Notes: generated from the sequence alone by a model not told the origin. Shown: positions 32,231 through 45,060, counted from the first letter of the stretch. The stretch is DNA of 64,000 bases from Carya illinoinensis (GCF_018687715.1 NC_056758.1:6513501-6577500); one strand, 5' to 3'. A program made the numbers and translations.

Positions 32231-34428
32231 TATATTTCAAATATGTGTAGTTTTCATGAGCTCTTCTGGAGCCTCAATGACATTTAAATCATATATATAA
32301 ACTGCAATAATAGCTTGTTTCCATTTGCGTTTGAATTGCTTTAAATCATATAAGAATCTTTGAAACTTGATAGAATACATATTTTTAGATATATTCATAT
32401 TAGAAGTTTCAGACATTTTCTATCCTTCAGGGATTTTCATATATATATCATGATCCAATGATCCATATAAATATGCAGTTAATTATGCATATCCAAACTC
32501 TCGATAACTTTCAAGCTAATAAAAATCTCAATATGATTTCAACTACTTTAAAAGAATATCAATATTATTTCTTCAAAAAACTAACTTGTGATTTCTATAT
32601 CACATTTTCATATTAAAAGTTTCAAGCTTTTTATATCATGTATATAAATATCTACTGATATTTAACAAAAATCACCTCTTTAGGTGTTTGGACTTCACGT
32701 CCATATTTATCACATTTTACTTAGTGATATCAATTCTGCAGGAATTGAGAAACTGACTCATGATTTATATATCACATTTTTATTTCCTTTCTATAAATAC
32801 CCACTGACATTCAACAAGCATCACCTCTTTAGGTGTTTGGACTATAAGTCCCGATGCATCATATTTTACTAGTGAATCAATTCTGCATGAATTGTTTCTT
32901 TCAAATTTGGCCAATATTTTATGTCGTATTTTTCAATGGTTTTTTATTCACTTTCATCATTACTTTTGGTAATGTCAATTGCCATCTCATATGGAAATAC
33001 GTTGTCGACAACGATTTTATTTCTATCCATAATTTCTCTAATATTCATGAAATGTATCGAAATCTCGTTATTTTCATATACATGTCCCTCTTTAAGGGAA
33101 GATATTTTCATGAAAAACCTCTTCAGGAGGCACTCTTAAGGAGATAGGAGAATTTTATACAGAAAATTTGGATGGACTTTATTGTTTATTCTGTAAGTAT
33201 GGTCTCTTTAGAAGCACCAATTATTTGTGCATTTCTCTTTTGAGATGCAGTATCTTTTGTATCAATAGGTCTCACATGCTTTTAGACATGTCTTTAGACT
33301 GCTGAATTTCTTAATTGTCCTACAAGGACTTCAATCCTCGCTGGGATTTTAGCAGCTAGAATATGAGACATTTTTATCTTATTGCATCCAAAATTTAATT
33401 ATCATCTGAACTTCTAGTTCACATATAATAATCAAGATAACGTCGAATTATTTCATCTTATTTGCTTCTAGAAAACCCATTCTTTCCACTTCTGGTGGTA
33501 AGACTTTATAGTAAAAGAATCTTCTAGTTCTTTTATGGACGTCCATATAAAAATCATTCGACTTATCGTAATTGATTTTGGATGATCAAGATAACCATGA
33601 AAAGATACAAATATTTTGAATCATATCACTTTTTGATGCATCATAATATTTGATTCAATAATTGTATAATATCATCTCAAAGAGAAAGTTTATAGCTTTT
33701 CCAATACGAGCTTCTGACCCGAAATCATATCACATCTAATCTCTTAGTTTTTTTGAATAAAACGCATCATTCTTTTCACTTCAGGGAATAGAATGATATA
33801 AATTTATTATCATTCACTTCAGGGAATGATGTATATTTAGTAAAACGTGACTAATGATTCTTATCAAAAGCTTATTATTTTGCTCAATCACTGAAAAACC
33901 AGATATAAATTTAGAATATATTGTGAACGTTTGCATTTCATATTGCTACTTCAGGAGCATACTCGATATTGCTACTTCAGGAGCACATTCGAGACGTTCA
34001 TTCAAATATAAATTCTTTCCACAATTTCAATTATGCAACTTCAGGTGCATAAATTATAATGAACTTTTGGTACACGTATCACTCATTTAAACTATGAGAT
34101 ACTCAAAAGCTATTATTGATTTAGGGCGATCCTTCAGGGATGCTCCATTTCCATTCTCAGATAAATCATATCATCAATAATTTATAACAAGTATAAAAGA
34201 ATAAATAAAACTTGTATCTTAGAGATTTCAAATAATATATTGAAAAACTTACTTGAAATAAGATACTACTATCTTCAGTGTCATTAGGACCTTCGTGTAT
34301 TATGAAAATTAGTGTGATCGAAAAAAAAATCACGATATATAATTCCATGCTTGTGATCTCACTCGACACATACCTTAAGGGCCCCACTTGCAGCCCACCC
34401 ACCTGTCTTTCACATCGTGCTGATAACG
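32231..34428 (-). pseudogene. Copia integrase-to-RT region, heavily decayed
   Basis: Minus-strand fragments include IPARIEVLVGQLRNSAV and VRPIDTKDTASQKRNAQIIGA (about 33180-33350), the linker between integrase and RT, and DIYMKIPEG with MYSIKFQRFLYDLKQFKRKW (about 32290-32450) of the RT. Many stops and shifts occur. Plus-strand ORFs in this area are shadows. Confidence 0.7.
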
Positions 34429-34675
34429 TGTTATGAAATCATTGAAAAGAGAGAGCCTTTAGACAGAGAGAACGAGAGAGAGGATTATAACGTGTTATGA
34501 AACTTATGAATTCCTTAAATGATACAGCGATATATATAGGAGTACAAATGAGACTATGCTTTTGACGACTAGCATTATGCATTTGACGTTTAGCACTATG
34601 CATTTGACGACGACTAGCACTATACTTTTAACGACTAGCTAAATGTGATCATACAATTCAAGATAGTTTATAATA
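34429..34675 (-). repeat. 5' LTR of the 30.2-34.7 kb copia
   Basis: The 247-bp LTR starts TGTTATGAAATC and ends ATAATA, where the usual terminal CA has decayed. It contains an internal repeat of ATGCATTTGACG-like units. It is longer than the partner LTR because an AGAGAGAGCC-containing stretch is absent there. Confidence 0.85.
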
Positions 34676-34849
34676 AATCCATCAATTTCATTATATTTAA
34701 GATTAATATCCACATTTCTTATTTTGGGGGTTTTATGAGACCCCACTCTTTCTTTTTTCTTTTTTCTTTTTTCTTTTTAAAATAAAAATGAAATGAGCCG
34801 AAGTCAGATTTTTTTTTTTTTTTTTTTTTTAGCCAAAGTTGGAGTCAAA

Positions 34850-35476
34850 GGTGTTGCTAAACTGATTCTGATTTGATTCGACTCTGATTTTGCACTTTGA
34901 ATCATACTCCGATATTGTGCATATGTTATAAAATATATATTTATTTACATATTTATCATATATTCTAGTATATTTATATAGTTAAATTCAATAGTATTAA
35001 TATGAGCTAATTATTATAAAATAATATGCTTATACTATAATATAAATAAATTAATAATAGTTTAGTATATGTAAACATCATAGTATTGCAACCGTACATA
35101 ATCAAGAATAGAAATAAGTTAGACACTAATATTGCTATAAGCCTAGTATAATAAGTTAACAACACAAAATACTAGTTTACTAAAATATAATAAAATGTAA
35201 TTATATACTAGAAAGTTTAATATATGAATATGTTAAGACGTTAGTATAATAACATATAAATAGACAATATAGTGTAAGTCTTGTATAGAAATAAATTAGT
35301 CATTAATATAGAAATAACTAATAAGTCTAATATAATAAGTTAATAACACAAAAAAACCAATAAAAAAAGTTAATAACACAAAAATACTAATTTACTAAAG
35401 TATCATAATATGTAATTAGATACTAAAAATAAGTCATGTAGAAATAAATTATAAATAAGTTAAAACACTAGTATAA

Positions 35477-35517
<41 letters not shown>

Positions 35518-35941
35518 GTATATTGGAAGAAACACTAGTATAATATAATAACATGTAATTGGACACTAAAAATAATTATGTAATAGTATGAAAGATATAA
35601 TTAAACTCTATAGTATAAGTCTAACATAAAAATAAGTTAGATAATTAGTATAGAAGTAAATTAGCAATTAATAATTTAGTTTTAGTTTTTAATTTTTAGA
35701 AAAACTAATATTTGAAGCCCACAATTTTTTAAAAAAGAAATAGGGTAAATATGAAACTTAAAAAAAAAAAAAAACCAAAGTATGACTTCTCTCCTACAAG
35801 TCCAAGTCAAAGTCGGATCAAAACCTATACAAGTCAAAATCAAAGTCAAAGTCGGAAGTCAGATTTGAACTCTGACAAAGGTGGAGTCAGAGTCGGATTT
35901 AGAAGAATCTAATTCAGACTTTGTCGGTGCTCACCCCTGAT
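34850..35941. repeat. AT-rich non-autonomous DNA element (tentative) with (TA)n core
   Basis: The right edge reads inward as CAGGGGTGAGCACC, a hAT-like terminus. Both edges carry many GACTCTGA/TCAGAGTC and CAAAGTC motifs in opposite orientation. The centre is AT-rich and holds a (TA)n microsatellite at about 35473-35525. Left terminus and target duplication are not clear. Confidence 0.4.
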
Positions 35942-36332
35942 GTGAATAAAAACCGTAAATGTTCTTATTATTTATTATTTTATAATTACATTAAATCTTA
36001 GAATAAAGAGTCTCACAAATCTCTACAACGAAATAAACTTTTGCCAAGGAAAAATGGAAGAAAGTTGGCTCATAACTCGTGCAGTGAAGACTGGACGGAT
36101 ATTTCAGTGAGAACTACAATAGGCCCCTTCCTCAATCTTCGCCTTATCTTCGGCCGTACTACCCGGACCACGGAAACTCATATTCTTCTTATTAACTTAC
36201 AGCCTTTCAAACTCATGTTTGGGCAAATAGGTAAAATAGGTAAAACAACGCCCGAAAACTCCATGTACAAGCTTCGAGACTTTGTGAATGGCAGGTGAAA
36301 TCTCATTAATTACCCAATCTTGATGATCAAGA

Positions 36333-36501
36333 TGTAACACCTCAATGAAAGGTCCAAATCACATGACTTACAATCCAAAATGACTAGTCAATGATACTAT
36401 TGAAGCTCCATTAGAACCTTATAAAGAGCAAAAACTTCTTTCCAAATAATGTAAGATCCCATATACCACCTACCCTTATCCTTATTATATAGGGTATCAC
36501 A
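36333..36501 (+). repeat. Solo LTR of a TRIM-like family
   Basis: The 169-bp unit begins TGTAACACC and ends GTATCACA. It matches the two 173-bp LTRs of the element at 61109-61555 (shared ACTAGTCAATGATAC, CCATATACCACCTACCC-type blocks). Flanks are CAAGA and CAAGG, four of five bases alike. No partner is nearby, so it is a solo LTR. Confidence 0.65.
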
Positions 36502-36584
36502 CAAGGGAGACAAATTGAATTAGTTGCGAGTGATAATTACAGCCTGTAAAGGGCGGACCCAAGACATAAGTTAGGTTGTTTTCG

Positions 36585-36990
36585 CGTGCAATCATGAAGC
36601 TTGAAGCTTAGCAACCATAAGTGGCCACCATTAAGGAGCAAAGTCTTACATAATTTCAGTACCGAGTGACTGTTTCAAGAAAACCAAAGCCAGGGCTTCA
36701 TGTAATTCCATCATGAATCGTGGGGTTTCTTAGGGGTTGCTTAAGATCCGGGGTCTGGTTTGCAGTGAGGGAAGTCTATGGTGAACTCTGTCGAAAATTC
36801 TTTTGAAGGATTTGATTTTGGAGAAGTTTAGGAAGGTAAATTATGTTTAGATGCGTGGATATGAAAGGAGACTCGGTGACCCTATTTGGCAATGAGCTTG
36901 AACACCTAGAGCAATTGGGTCACGTGACCAAAGGCTAGTTGTTGTAGAATGGCTATCACTTAGGGTTGGTCACACAACCAAATTGAAGTG
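36585..36990 (-). pseudogene. UGT91-like pseudogene, N-terminal fragment
   Basis: The minus strand aligns with the N-terminal third of the intact UGT at 27.1-28.6 kb. QLAFGHV corresponds to WLAFGHI, and FKLIAK.GHRVSF to LSKHIARKGHHISF. FLKQSLGTEIM.DFAP.WWPLM.AKL corresponds to [26 protein letters not shown]. Several stops and frameshifts are present, and the PSPG half is missing. It shares strand with the intact gene about 8 kb away, so the pair likely arose by tandem duplication before the intervening transposons inserted. Confidence 0.8.
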
Positions 36991-37259
36991 TTTTTCCGTC
37001 GGGGCATCAAAGCGTACCTCTACATGACTTGGGCCACTTGACATTGAAGGAACAGAGACAGGATAGCCACAGAAGACAAAATGTGTGGATTTAACACAAC
37101 CACTGCTACAATATAACAAGATCCATTCATGTCATCAAAATTTACAGTAGAAACAAAAAAACATCTTCTAACAACATTGGAGAGCAAACTATTGGAGAAA
37201 AAGTAGAAAGTCAGAACAGCCCACCCGTGTGGATGGTAAATGACCAAATACCTGCCGAG

Positions 37260-40200
37260 CTATTTGCTCAAGGGGGACATCAGCCTATTTTCTTCTGTAT
37301 CATGCTTTGATGTAGCATCCCCACCCATCAATTCCTGAAATCCCTCCACCTTCACTGGTGGGGTTCTAACAATGCCCATGTTCCTGCAAGCAAACAAGAA
37401 ATTCACAGAAATTCACAGAAATTCAACCAAGAATCTCCTGTACTGAAGGCCATCAGTGGAAAACAGTCTCCTTTAGAGTTTTTCTTACTGAGTCTGGATT
37501 TGGGGCATTTGAAGGGAAGGGATCTGTCTAAGTTGACTGCCTGGTTGAGCATGGAGATTTGGCATTGCAGCAATTTGTTGTGGCCGGAACTGTATCTGGG
37601 CATGCCTGGCACTGATAGAGTTGAAGGTATTACCATCTAATGGTAATTCTGCTGGGTTTTCAATCTTAACTTGAACCATTGGTTTGTCTTTCTCCATATC
37701 CATAACAGGGCGAGGAGTGGATGGTTGGCGTCTTCGCAGTCTATCCAACTGCTGCTGCTGCTGTTGCTGAAAAGCCAGATTCTGGGGATGAACAATTTGC
37801 TGCATCTGCGGATGCATTTGTCTAGGCATCTATAGTTTCAACAGAATTTGAAATTAAATCAGCGTATTAATTATGTCCCACTGTTCTTAACAAAGTTCGA
37901 AGCTGAAAATCTACTAAGGCACTGAAACTCTAAACCCTGCAGGAGAGTTCGAAGCTGACTCTAAATCCAGCCTGCCAAACTTAGTTCACGCAGATGGCTT
38001 GTGTTAGAAAACATTGAAGGTAGCACAGGTGCAAAAATATTTAAAAGCACCATTTCTTTCCAGGATCCCTAGGATAAAGAAAAAAAGGGGCAGCAATCCG
38101 GTAAAGATCGTCAAGCACTCTTCCCTTTTTCCCAGTTAAGTGGATCTTTTTGTATTCTTCCTGTACTATGCAACACCCTTTTGGAGTATTAATAAAATCT
38201 TATCTTATCAAAAAAAAATTGAACCAACTAGCTGAATTTTGGAATCTCATAAATAACTCAAAAACTAAACAACGCACAGAAGTAGCATGCAACTAAAATT
38301 AAGAGTAATGGAATGTCAGTGTACAAACTTGCTGGGGAAGTAGAAGAGAACTATGGTACTGTGACTGCAATTGCGGCTGGATTCCCTGATGTTGTTGTGG
38401 AGGTTGTTGTACAAAATTCCTGGAGCCATCCTTTACTAGCTCTGCTAAAGACCCTACATTACTGGTGTGTGTGAGTGAGATAGAGATCATTAGTAAATTC
38501 ATGTTGCCATTCATATTACAAATGTAAAAGACAAGGCCTGCATATTTGAAACAAATTACACTTTTTTTTCATAAGTAATAAGATATTTTATTGATATGAA
38601 GATAGGCATAGCTCAGGTACACTGGAAGTATACATGTGAATACACCTATTTAGGAAAATTACACTTAAACAAGGGAAAGATTAATATGGGTTTTTAGTGA
38701 ATATTGATTTGAGCCAAGCTTATGGAAAGCTTTAGCTACATCTTGGCTTATACTCCAAAAGTATAAGACGAACATGTACACACACATTTGAATGGGCACA
38801 CGCACAAGTTAATGAACAGCTTTAGTGTCTGTATTACCAACATTAAAATTCAGCAAAAATGAAAGGCAAAAATGAAAGAGAATGTTCTGATAGCAAAATT
38901 TGAAAGGAATTTCAACCTTACCTATATCCCAATGTTTTAAGGAACATCTTAAGTAGTTCAGAAGCTGAACACTGCTTTCTGTAACTATCAGCAAGGACCT
39001 TCAATATCCGGCCTAATTTACATATATGACAGCTCAGCAACTGAGAGAAGACTTCCATTGGAACTTCCGAGGAACCACCAAACCCCACAGTTGTCAACAT
39101 GTTTGCTATAACCTTTCGAGACATTTGTGATGCTTGCTCTGGACCAAGACATTTCCTGTTCCCTTCCGACCCTAGTTTTCCACGATATAAGCTTCCTCCT
39201 TGTTCGATACTAAGGGACTCGGGCCTCATACCAAGCCTCTCGATCACCACAGGACTCCTGGTCATAACTTGAGGCAAGGTATCAAGAACTCCATAGAACT
39301 CCACTTTCCGGTTTTCATCCACTCTCTCTGCAGGGGGGAGTGCACTGTCAGGTACACAGTTCAATGTAAACATCACCTCTGGGAAAAAAGGTGTATCATC
39401 TTCAATTGAGTTACTTCCATTTAAGACAGAATTCGGAGGCATGTTTGATGCATTTTCCAACATGGAATTTCCATAGCCCATGGAGTGATCCTCCATAAAT
39501 GCCAAACGCCTTTTCTTATGCTTCTCAAGAAGTCTCAAATAAGAAGACATCCCTTCGGGTGTACGTTTGTCAAATTCATGGTTTGCAGATGACAACCTAT
39601 ATGGTTTGCTACCTCTATACTTCTCAATGAACTGGTTATACCATGTTTCAGGCAGTTCTTCATTCCTAAATCTCTGTGATAGATTGTCAATCTCAGATTC
39701 ACCATATCTTGATCCAATGCCGAAACCGACCCTTGATTGAATCTGCAAAATTAAGTGATATGTTCACCAACTATGGCAAATTTTTTTGACAAGAGAGGCT
39801 ATATCGTCTATAAGTAAATCTTCTTCACAGAATAAGTACAGTATAATATGACTCATTACTAATTAATAATCAAAATATGACTCATTACTAATATTAAATA
39901 TTACTATCTCTCACTCAAGTCAAGCCTAAAGCTTATCTTCAATTAAAAAACACTGCATCGACATGCAAGGAACGTGAGAAGGTACACCATTGTGAAATGA
40001 TAATATGACTCATTACTAATTAACAATCAAAATATGACTCATTACTAATACTAAATATTACTATCTCTCACTCAAGTCAAGCCTAAAGCTTATCTTCAAT
40101 TAAAAAACACTGCATCGACATGCAAGGAACGTGAGAAGGTATGCCATTGTGAAATGCAGCATAATTAATCCTCTTGGCGCACTCGGACTAGCAGAAGTTC

Positions 40201-41185
40201 AGAAGTGATGCAAACTGAGGCAGGACTGAAATTGGCGTTTTCCTATTGGAAAAATAAAGCTCTAGCCAAATTAGGATAGCGAACCAAATTTCCTGTAGCC
40301 ACCCTAAATATCTGTTGTAGCTTGAAAAGTTCACCAAACGGAATGCGGAAAAAAGAGGAAGCATCTCTGGAGCACGCAAACTACACTTCGAAGGAATAGT
40401 TTCTAGTCCACTTATCAAGCATAACATGCAAAATACACGTAGCATCCTTCTGTGGAGCAAAGACTCGTATAACAAATACGAACCACAAGGTCACATCTAC
40501 ATTCCCCTAACATTATAGAACTCGCATTCCCAACCCATACTAGTTACTATAAATTTTTCAAATTCGTCAAATTTTCAAGTGCTATTTTTTTCTACGTTAT
40601 TTTCATGTGGAATTCAATGCACCAAAAATTTGGGAAAAAAAAAGCAAACAAGTAAAGATAAAAGAGGATGAAATTGAGGTATCGAACCTTGGAAGACGCC
40701 GTATTGGACAAAACACCACCTTCCCGCTGTTGTACACCGTCTTGTGCTGAGTTCTCCAACGTGAAGTAAACGTCATCACCGCGCAATCTCAAATCTGCAA
40801 CAACAGCTTCAATTACAAACCACAACTCGAATCCACAGCCAAAAAAACATGCTGAGAATCTAATTGGAGACTCACAACTCGGATTGAGCTTTGAAACTGC
40901 AATAGAAGAAGACGCTAGAGACGAAGAAGACGACGGATTGGAGCGGAGGAAGAGAGAGATGCTGGCCTTGTCGAAGAGGAGCGCTCGAACCCGGAGTTGG
41001 AGATGGATATGAGCCCTAGAATTGGACTCGTCGGTCCGCATGAAGGCTTTCCATGAGGAAGGCGAGTTGAGGAAATCGGAGAAACCGGCGTATTTGGAGT
41101 CGCCCAGCCACGAGCGCCACACCCCGCAGGCCTCGAGCTTTCTGGCCAGTTCGTAGCCCCGACCCTCCTCCCCCATTAGAGCCAT
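37260..41185 (-). CDS. Histone-fold, Gln-rich nuclear protein (six exons, 611 aa)
   Basis: Reading splice sites with phase gives exons 41185-40876, 40794-40688, 39742-38922, 38461-38329, 37829-37489 and 37383-37260, joining to 612 codons including TAG at 37260-37262. The N-terminus is MALMGEEGRGYELARKLEAC. Residues about 151-220 include RFRNEELPETWYNQFIEKY and RRTPEGM-like KRTPEGMSSYLRLLEKHKKRR. Residues about 350-412 form a histone-fold-like helix set (VIANMLTTVGF, SCHICKLGRILKVLADSYRK, ELLKMFLKTLGY). The rest is Gln/Pro-rich with a polyQ run. Together this resembles subunits of SAGA/TFIID-type complexes, but I cannot name the family with certainty. The last codons before the stop may reflect a 1-base shift (see findings). 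Position just inside a TE-rich region does not appear to have damaged it. Confidence 0.82.
39843..40156. repeat. Tandem 157-bp duplication inside intron 2
   Basis: Two adjacent 157-bp copies, 39843-39999 and 40000-40156, differ at only about four positions. Both begin ATAATATGACTCATTACTAA. Each also contains a smaller internal repeat of ATATGACTCATTACTAAT. The high identity marks a recent duplication in the large intron of the histone-fold gene. Confidence 0.92.
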
Positions 41186-41554
41186 TGTTCTGTATGCGGG
41201 AAAGAACGACGACGACGTACTTCCTGCTTGATGATGCTTCGCGTTTTGCCGTTTTCGATATTAAGGGGCAATTATTCTCTGCGGGAAGGAGCACAGTTTC
41301 ATATTTCTTCCTCTACTCTATTTTCATATCACATGTTGTTCTAATTTTGAGACATTTTAAGGTTTTTTTTTTTTTTTTTTTTTTGAGGCGTTGTCTTGTA
41401 TTTATTTTTACCTAGTAAATGTATATATTCATTTAAAGCGTGTTAAATTAATAATTATGATTGAAAATAATAAATCTATGATAATAATTATTATTATTAT
41501 GAATTTTAAGAACCTTCATATTTCTTAAAAGATTTTAAGCTTTTTTATAGTCAA

Positions 41555-41700
41555 AAACTCTATATACAATCACTTTTACGTATTTATTACACACTCCATT
41601 AATGTGATTAGTTGTATTATTTTTTTTATAAAAAATAATTATTTTGATCTATCATATTAATAGAGTTTGTAAAAAATATATAAAAGTAACTGTACTTAAG
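41555..41700. repeat. MITE family C, copy 1
   Basis: A foldback element: the left arm has TATATACAATCACTTTTACG and the right arm AAAATATATAAAAGTAACTG, inverted complements with a few mismatches. A TTAATGTGATTAGTTG core lies between them. Related copies are at about 48068-48235 and 49066-49172. Confidence 0.65.
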
Positions 41701-42199
41701 AAAACTCTTTTATTGTGTCATTTTACGAGAATGATTCAATGGATTAAGAAATTATGGGACTAAATTTGTTGGCTCCACTTTAAATACTATTTTTATTTTT
41801 TGTTATGTCAAAATTGTCCTACAATGTTAAGACCTTCCTAGTTGACTCCCTCTTTTTATAAGTTATATTTAATAATATTTTTATCTTGTCTAAAAGAATT
41901 TCATATTGTATTTTTTAAATGAAAAGAAAATATTTAAATAAAAATATGCAAGGTTTTGGATAAACATTGAAAATAAATAAATAAATCCGATGAAGTTGAA
42001 AGAATAAAAAAACCTAAAAACACATACAAATGGAGTATCATCAACAATAAGCCAATGAAATTAACAATATTTACGAGTAATTATTTGGACAAGTTTTAAA
42101 TATATAAATTTTAGATAGTTGTTTAGAAAAAATAAATAAATTATGTGAGAAAGTATAAATGATTATTTTTAATAAAGATAAATGATATTTACACTCTTA
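41701..42199. other. Intergenic AT-rich DNA, nothing recognised
   Basis: No coding or RNA features are visible between the family C MITE and the next MITE. Confidence 0.4.
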
Positions 42200-42202
42200 G
42201 AG

Positions 42203-42412
42203 ATCAGGTTTGGCAACTCAAAATTCTTATCTCATCATTACATTTTTTCTAAATTTTCATACAAAATATAATAAACAATTCAATTTTTTCAAATCTCAAT
42301 TTTACTTTTCAAATCTCAAAATAATAATAATATTAAAATATAATATTTTAAACTTTCATCCAAAATAAAAAAAAAAAAAAAATTCTTATCTCATTTCTCA
42401 AACATAACCTAA
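42203..42412. repeat. MITE family A, copy 1
   Basis: The block begins GGTTTGGCAACTC and ends TCTCAAACATAACC, an inverted pair. Its middle is AT-rich with TTTTTCAAATCTCAA and AATAATAATATTAAAATATAAT. The same layout recurs at 46730, 55393, 55710 and 55972. Confidence 0.7.
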
Positions 42413-45060
42413 GTCTCGCACACTCACTTTGTAAATGATCCATGTTCTGTTAATGATTATAGGCATATTTCTATTTGTAATGTTTTGTATAAACTGATTG
42501 CTAAAGTACTTGTAAATAGGCTCAAATTTGATTTGCCTAAAATAATATCTAGCAATCAAAGTGATTTTGTACCAAGAAGGTCTATAAGTAATAATGTGAT
42601 AGTGGCATATGAGATACTTCATTCCATGATAAGCAGAAAGAAAGTCAAAGTAGGCAATTTGGCTTTAAAAGCTTGACATGTCTAAGACATATAATAGGGT
42701 GCAATGGAAATTCCTTAAAACAATTATGCGAAAGTTGGGATTCAATGAGAGGTGGGTCAAATTAATTATGGATTGTGTCAGAACTGTTACGTACTCAATC
42801 TTGATTAATGGCCAAGCTGGGGAGTCATTTAAGCCAAGTAGGAGATTAAGGCAAAGAGACCCTCTGTCCCCTTATCTGTTCATTTTATGTGCTGAATGGT
42901 TAAGTATGCTCTTAAGCATAAATGAAAGTAAGGGAGGGATAAGAAGGGTAATAGCCTCAAGAGGGGCGGCACAGATCACTCATCTGCTATTTGCATATGA
43001 CTATGTTATCTTTAGTCGAGCTACACAAGTTGATTGGCAAAGAATATTTAATGAGTATGAAGCTCCCTCAGGTCAAGTGTTGAACAAGCACAAGACGTCG
43101 ATCCAATTCAGTACCAACACAAGAGAGCAAGTGCAGAGTCAGATTATCCAAGTTGTTGAGTCTATGGTGTGTGTAGATCATGGTAAGTATTTGGGTTTAC
43201 CAATAATGGGAAGGCTAAATACAACACATTTAGGGGACGTAAAGAGAAAATGCGAAAAAAGATTTGTAGTTGGTAATCAAGCTTTATATCTATGCTAGCA
43301 AGGAAATATTAATCAAATATGTCATTCAATATATGCCCACGTATACTATGAATGTTTTTCTGTTACCAAAAACATTATGTAAGGAAATCAACACATTACT
43401 AGATAAATTTTGGCAGAAGAACCAGAAGGCAGAAAGGGGTTTACACTGGACTAATTGGTATAAACTAAGTGAAGCAAAAAACATAAGTAGCTTGGGCTTT
43501 AGAGATATTCAACAGTATAATAAGACTATGTCTGCCAAGCGAGGATGGAAGCTAGCACAAGAACCAGATTCCCTTGTGAGCAAGGTATATAAGGAAAAGT
43601 TTCTTAAGAATTACACGTATTTTGAAGCTACATTGGGTCATTTTCTATCAGATAGATGGAGAAGTGTATTGTCTGTTAACGAATGTATTAAAAGCAGGAG
43701 CTATGTTGAGGGTTGGAAATGGTAGAAGCATATCCATCTGGGGTAAAAAAAAATGGGTTTCATAGGCTCATTCATTCAAAGTTCATTCTCCTATCAGAAT
43801 TTTGAATGAGAATTCAAAAGTTAGTGAACTTATAATGGAAGAGTTGCATTGGTGGAATCACAAATTGATCTATGACATATTTGAGAGGGATGGAGCTATC
43901 AAAATATGTAGTATTCCTCTAAGCAATAAAATGATTGAGGATAGAGCAATTTGGGGGTACACAAGAGATGGAAAATTTTCTAGTAGAAGTGCTTATCATC
44001 TGGGTGTAAGCATGGCAAAAGAAGGGCAAGGTGAATCCTCATCCTCTCGTGAAAAGAAAGCTATGTGGGAGAATCTATGGAAGCTTAATATGACATGCTC
44101 AACCAAACAGTTTCTATGGATGGCACTGAAATACATCCTTCCTACAAAGCAGAGTTTGTTCAAGAAAGTTTTGGTGAAATATGAAATATGTCCAATATGC
44201 AGCAAGGAAATATAAACCATCCAACATGTACAATGGACATGCCCTACCGCTAATGATGTTTGGGCGAACAAGAAAAGTTTACTACAGAAGTGGAATTGTG
44301 ACATATGGTTTCCCTATCTATGGGAGAAATTGCAAAAGCGTTTCTAGAGGGAGCAAATAGAGGAGCTGGTAGTTATATTTAGAGGCCTGTGGATTTGAAA
44401 GAACAGATTTATTTCTTAAAGTAATTTTGAAGATCTTGCTACTCTAATTCAAAGGGCTTTGGTGAATTTAACAGACTTTTGGGAGGCACAAAAGATGGAT
44501 AAAGGGGTGTGGAAGCAAAGGAACTGCAGAATAGAATAACTACTAAATGGAATTCACCACTTGAAGGCATTACAAAAGTCAACTTTGATACTACAATAAA
44601 TAATGATAATAAGAAGATGGGAATTGGTCTAATAACAAGGAATAACAAAGGTGAAATTATGTTCTCATCATGTACAAACATACCTATTATTGGTCCTTTC
44701 AATAATGCTGAATGTTTTGCACTGCGGAGGGAAATGGAATTATGTCTTGATATCGATATCAAAGAGGTGATTTATGAAGGAGATGCAAGGAGTGTCACTC
44801 CAGCTATTAATGGCAAGGAAGATTGGACATGTTTTGGGCTACTGGTAGAAGACATCAAGAATATCCTATCCATGAGAAAAGGCTGGAAAGTTCAATTTAT
44901 TTACAGGGAGGATAATGGTAAAGCTCACATATTAGTCAAAAAACCAATGCATTTGGAGGACGATAGAATATGAATAGAGGAAGGACACATTGAGGCTGTA
45001 AGGAAAGAATTGTCACGTATGAATTAATTTTAAATTATTAATAAAAGGAAGGTAATCATT
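42413..45060 (+). mobile_element. Second L1-type LINE fragment: RT, zinc-binding and RNase H
   Basis: The coding order is RT fingers and palm (42485-43298; YKLIAKVLVNRL, MSKTYNRVQWKFL, LRQRDPLSPYLFILCAEW), RT thumb (43270-43725), zinc-binding RT region (43802-44215; FLWMALKYILPTKQ and CPICSKE) and a C-terminal RNase H-like domain (44509-44973; GLITRNNKGEI, NNAECFALRREMELC). The RT catalytic motif reads LLFAYDYVIF where LLFADDxxIF is expected. Stops and frameshifts separate the blocks. The 5' part, including endonuclease, is absent, the usual result of incomplete LINE reverse transcription. It begins mid-RT at about 42455 (DYRHISICNVLYK). Confidence 0.9.

Larger units (their letters stand above)
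30227..34675 (-). mobile_element. Ty1/copia element with perfect 5-bp target duplication
   Basis: LTRs at 30227-30414 and 34429-34675 flank a minus-strand copia interior. Exact AATCC duplications lie outside both ends (30222-30226 and 34676-34680). A polypurine tract (CCAAAGGGGAAG) precedes the 3' LTR in minus reading. The primer-site region next to the 5' LTR reads CGTTATCAGCACG. RNase H, RT and the integrase-RT linker are recognisable but full of stops. A foreign unit is embedded at about 31215-32230. The element is about 4449 bp and dead. Confidence 0.88.

Noticed and set aside
32684..34402. Plus-strand ORFs within the 30.2-34.7 kb copia
   Set aside because: They lie antisense to recognisable copia coding remnants and have no signatures of their own.
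35473..35525. (TA)n tract considered as a regulatory element
   Set aside because: Simple microsatellite within an AT-rich repeat, with no gene nearby in a fitting position.
43996..44762. Minus-strand ORFs over the second LINE
   Set aside because: Antisense to the zinc-binding and RNase H domains of the LINE.
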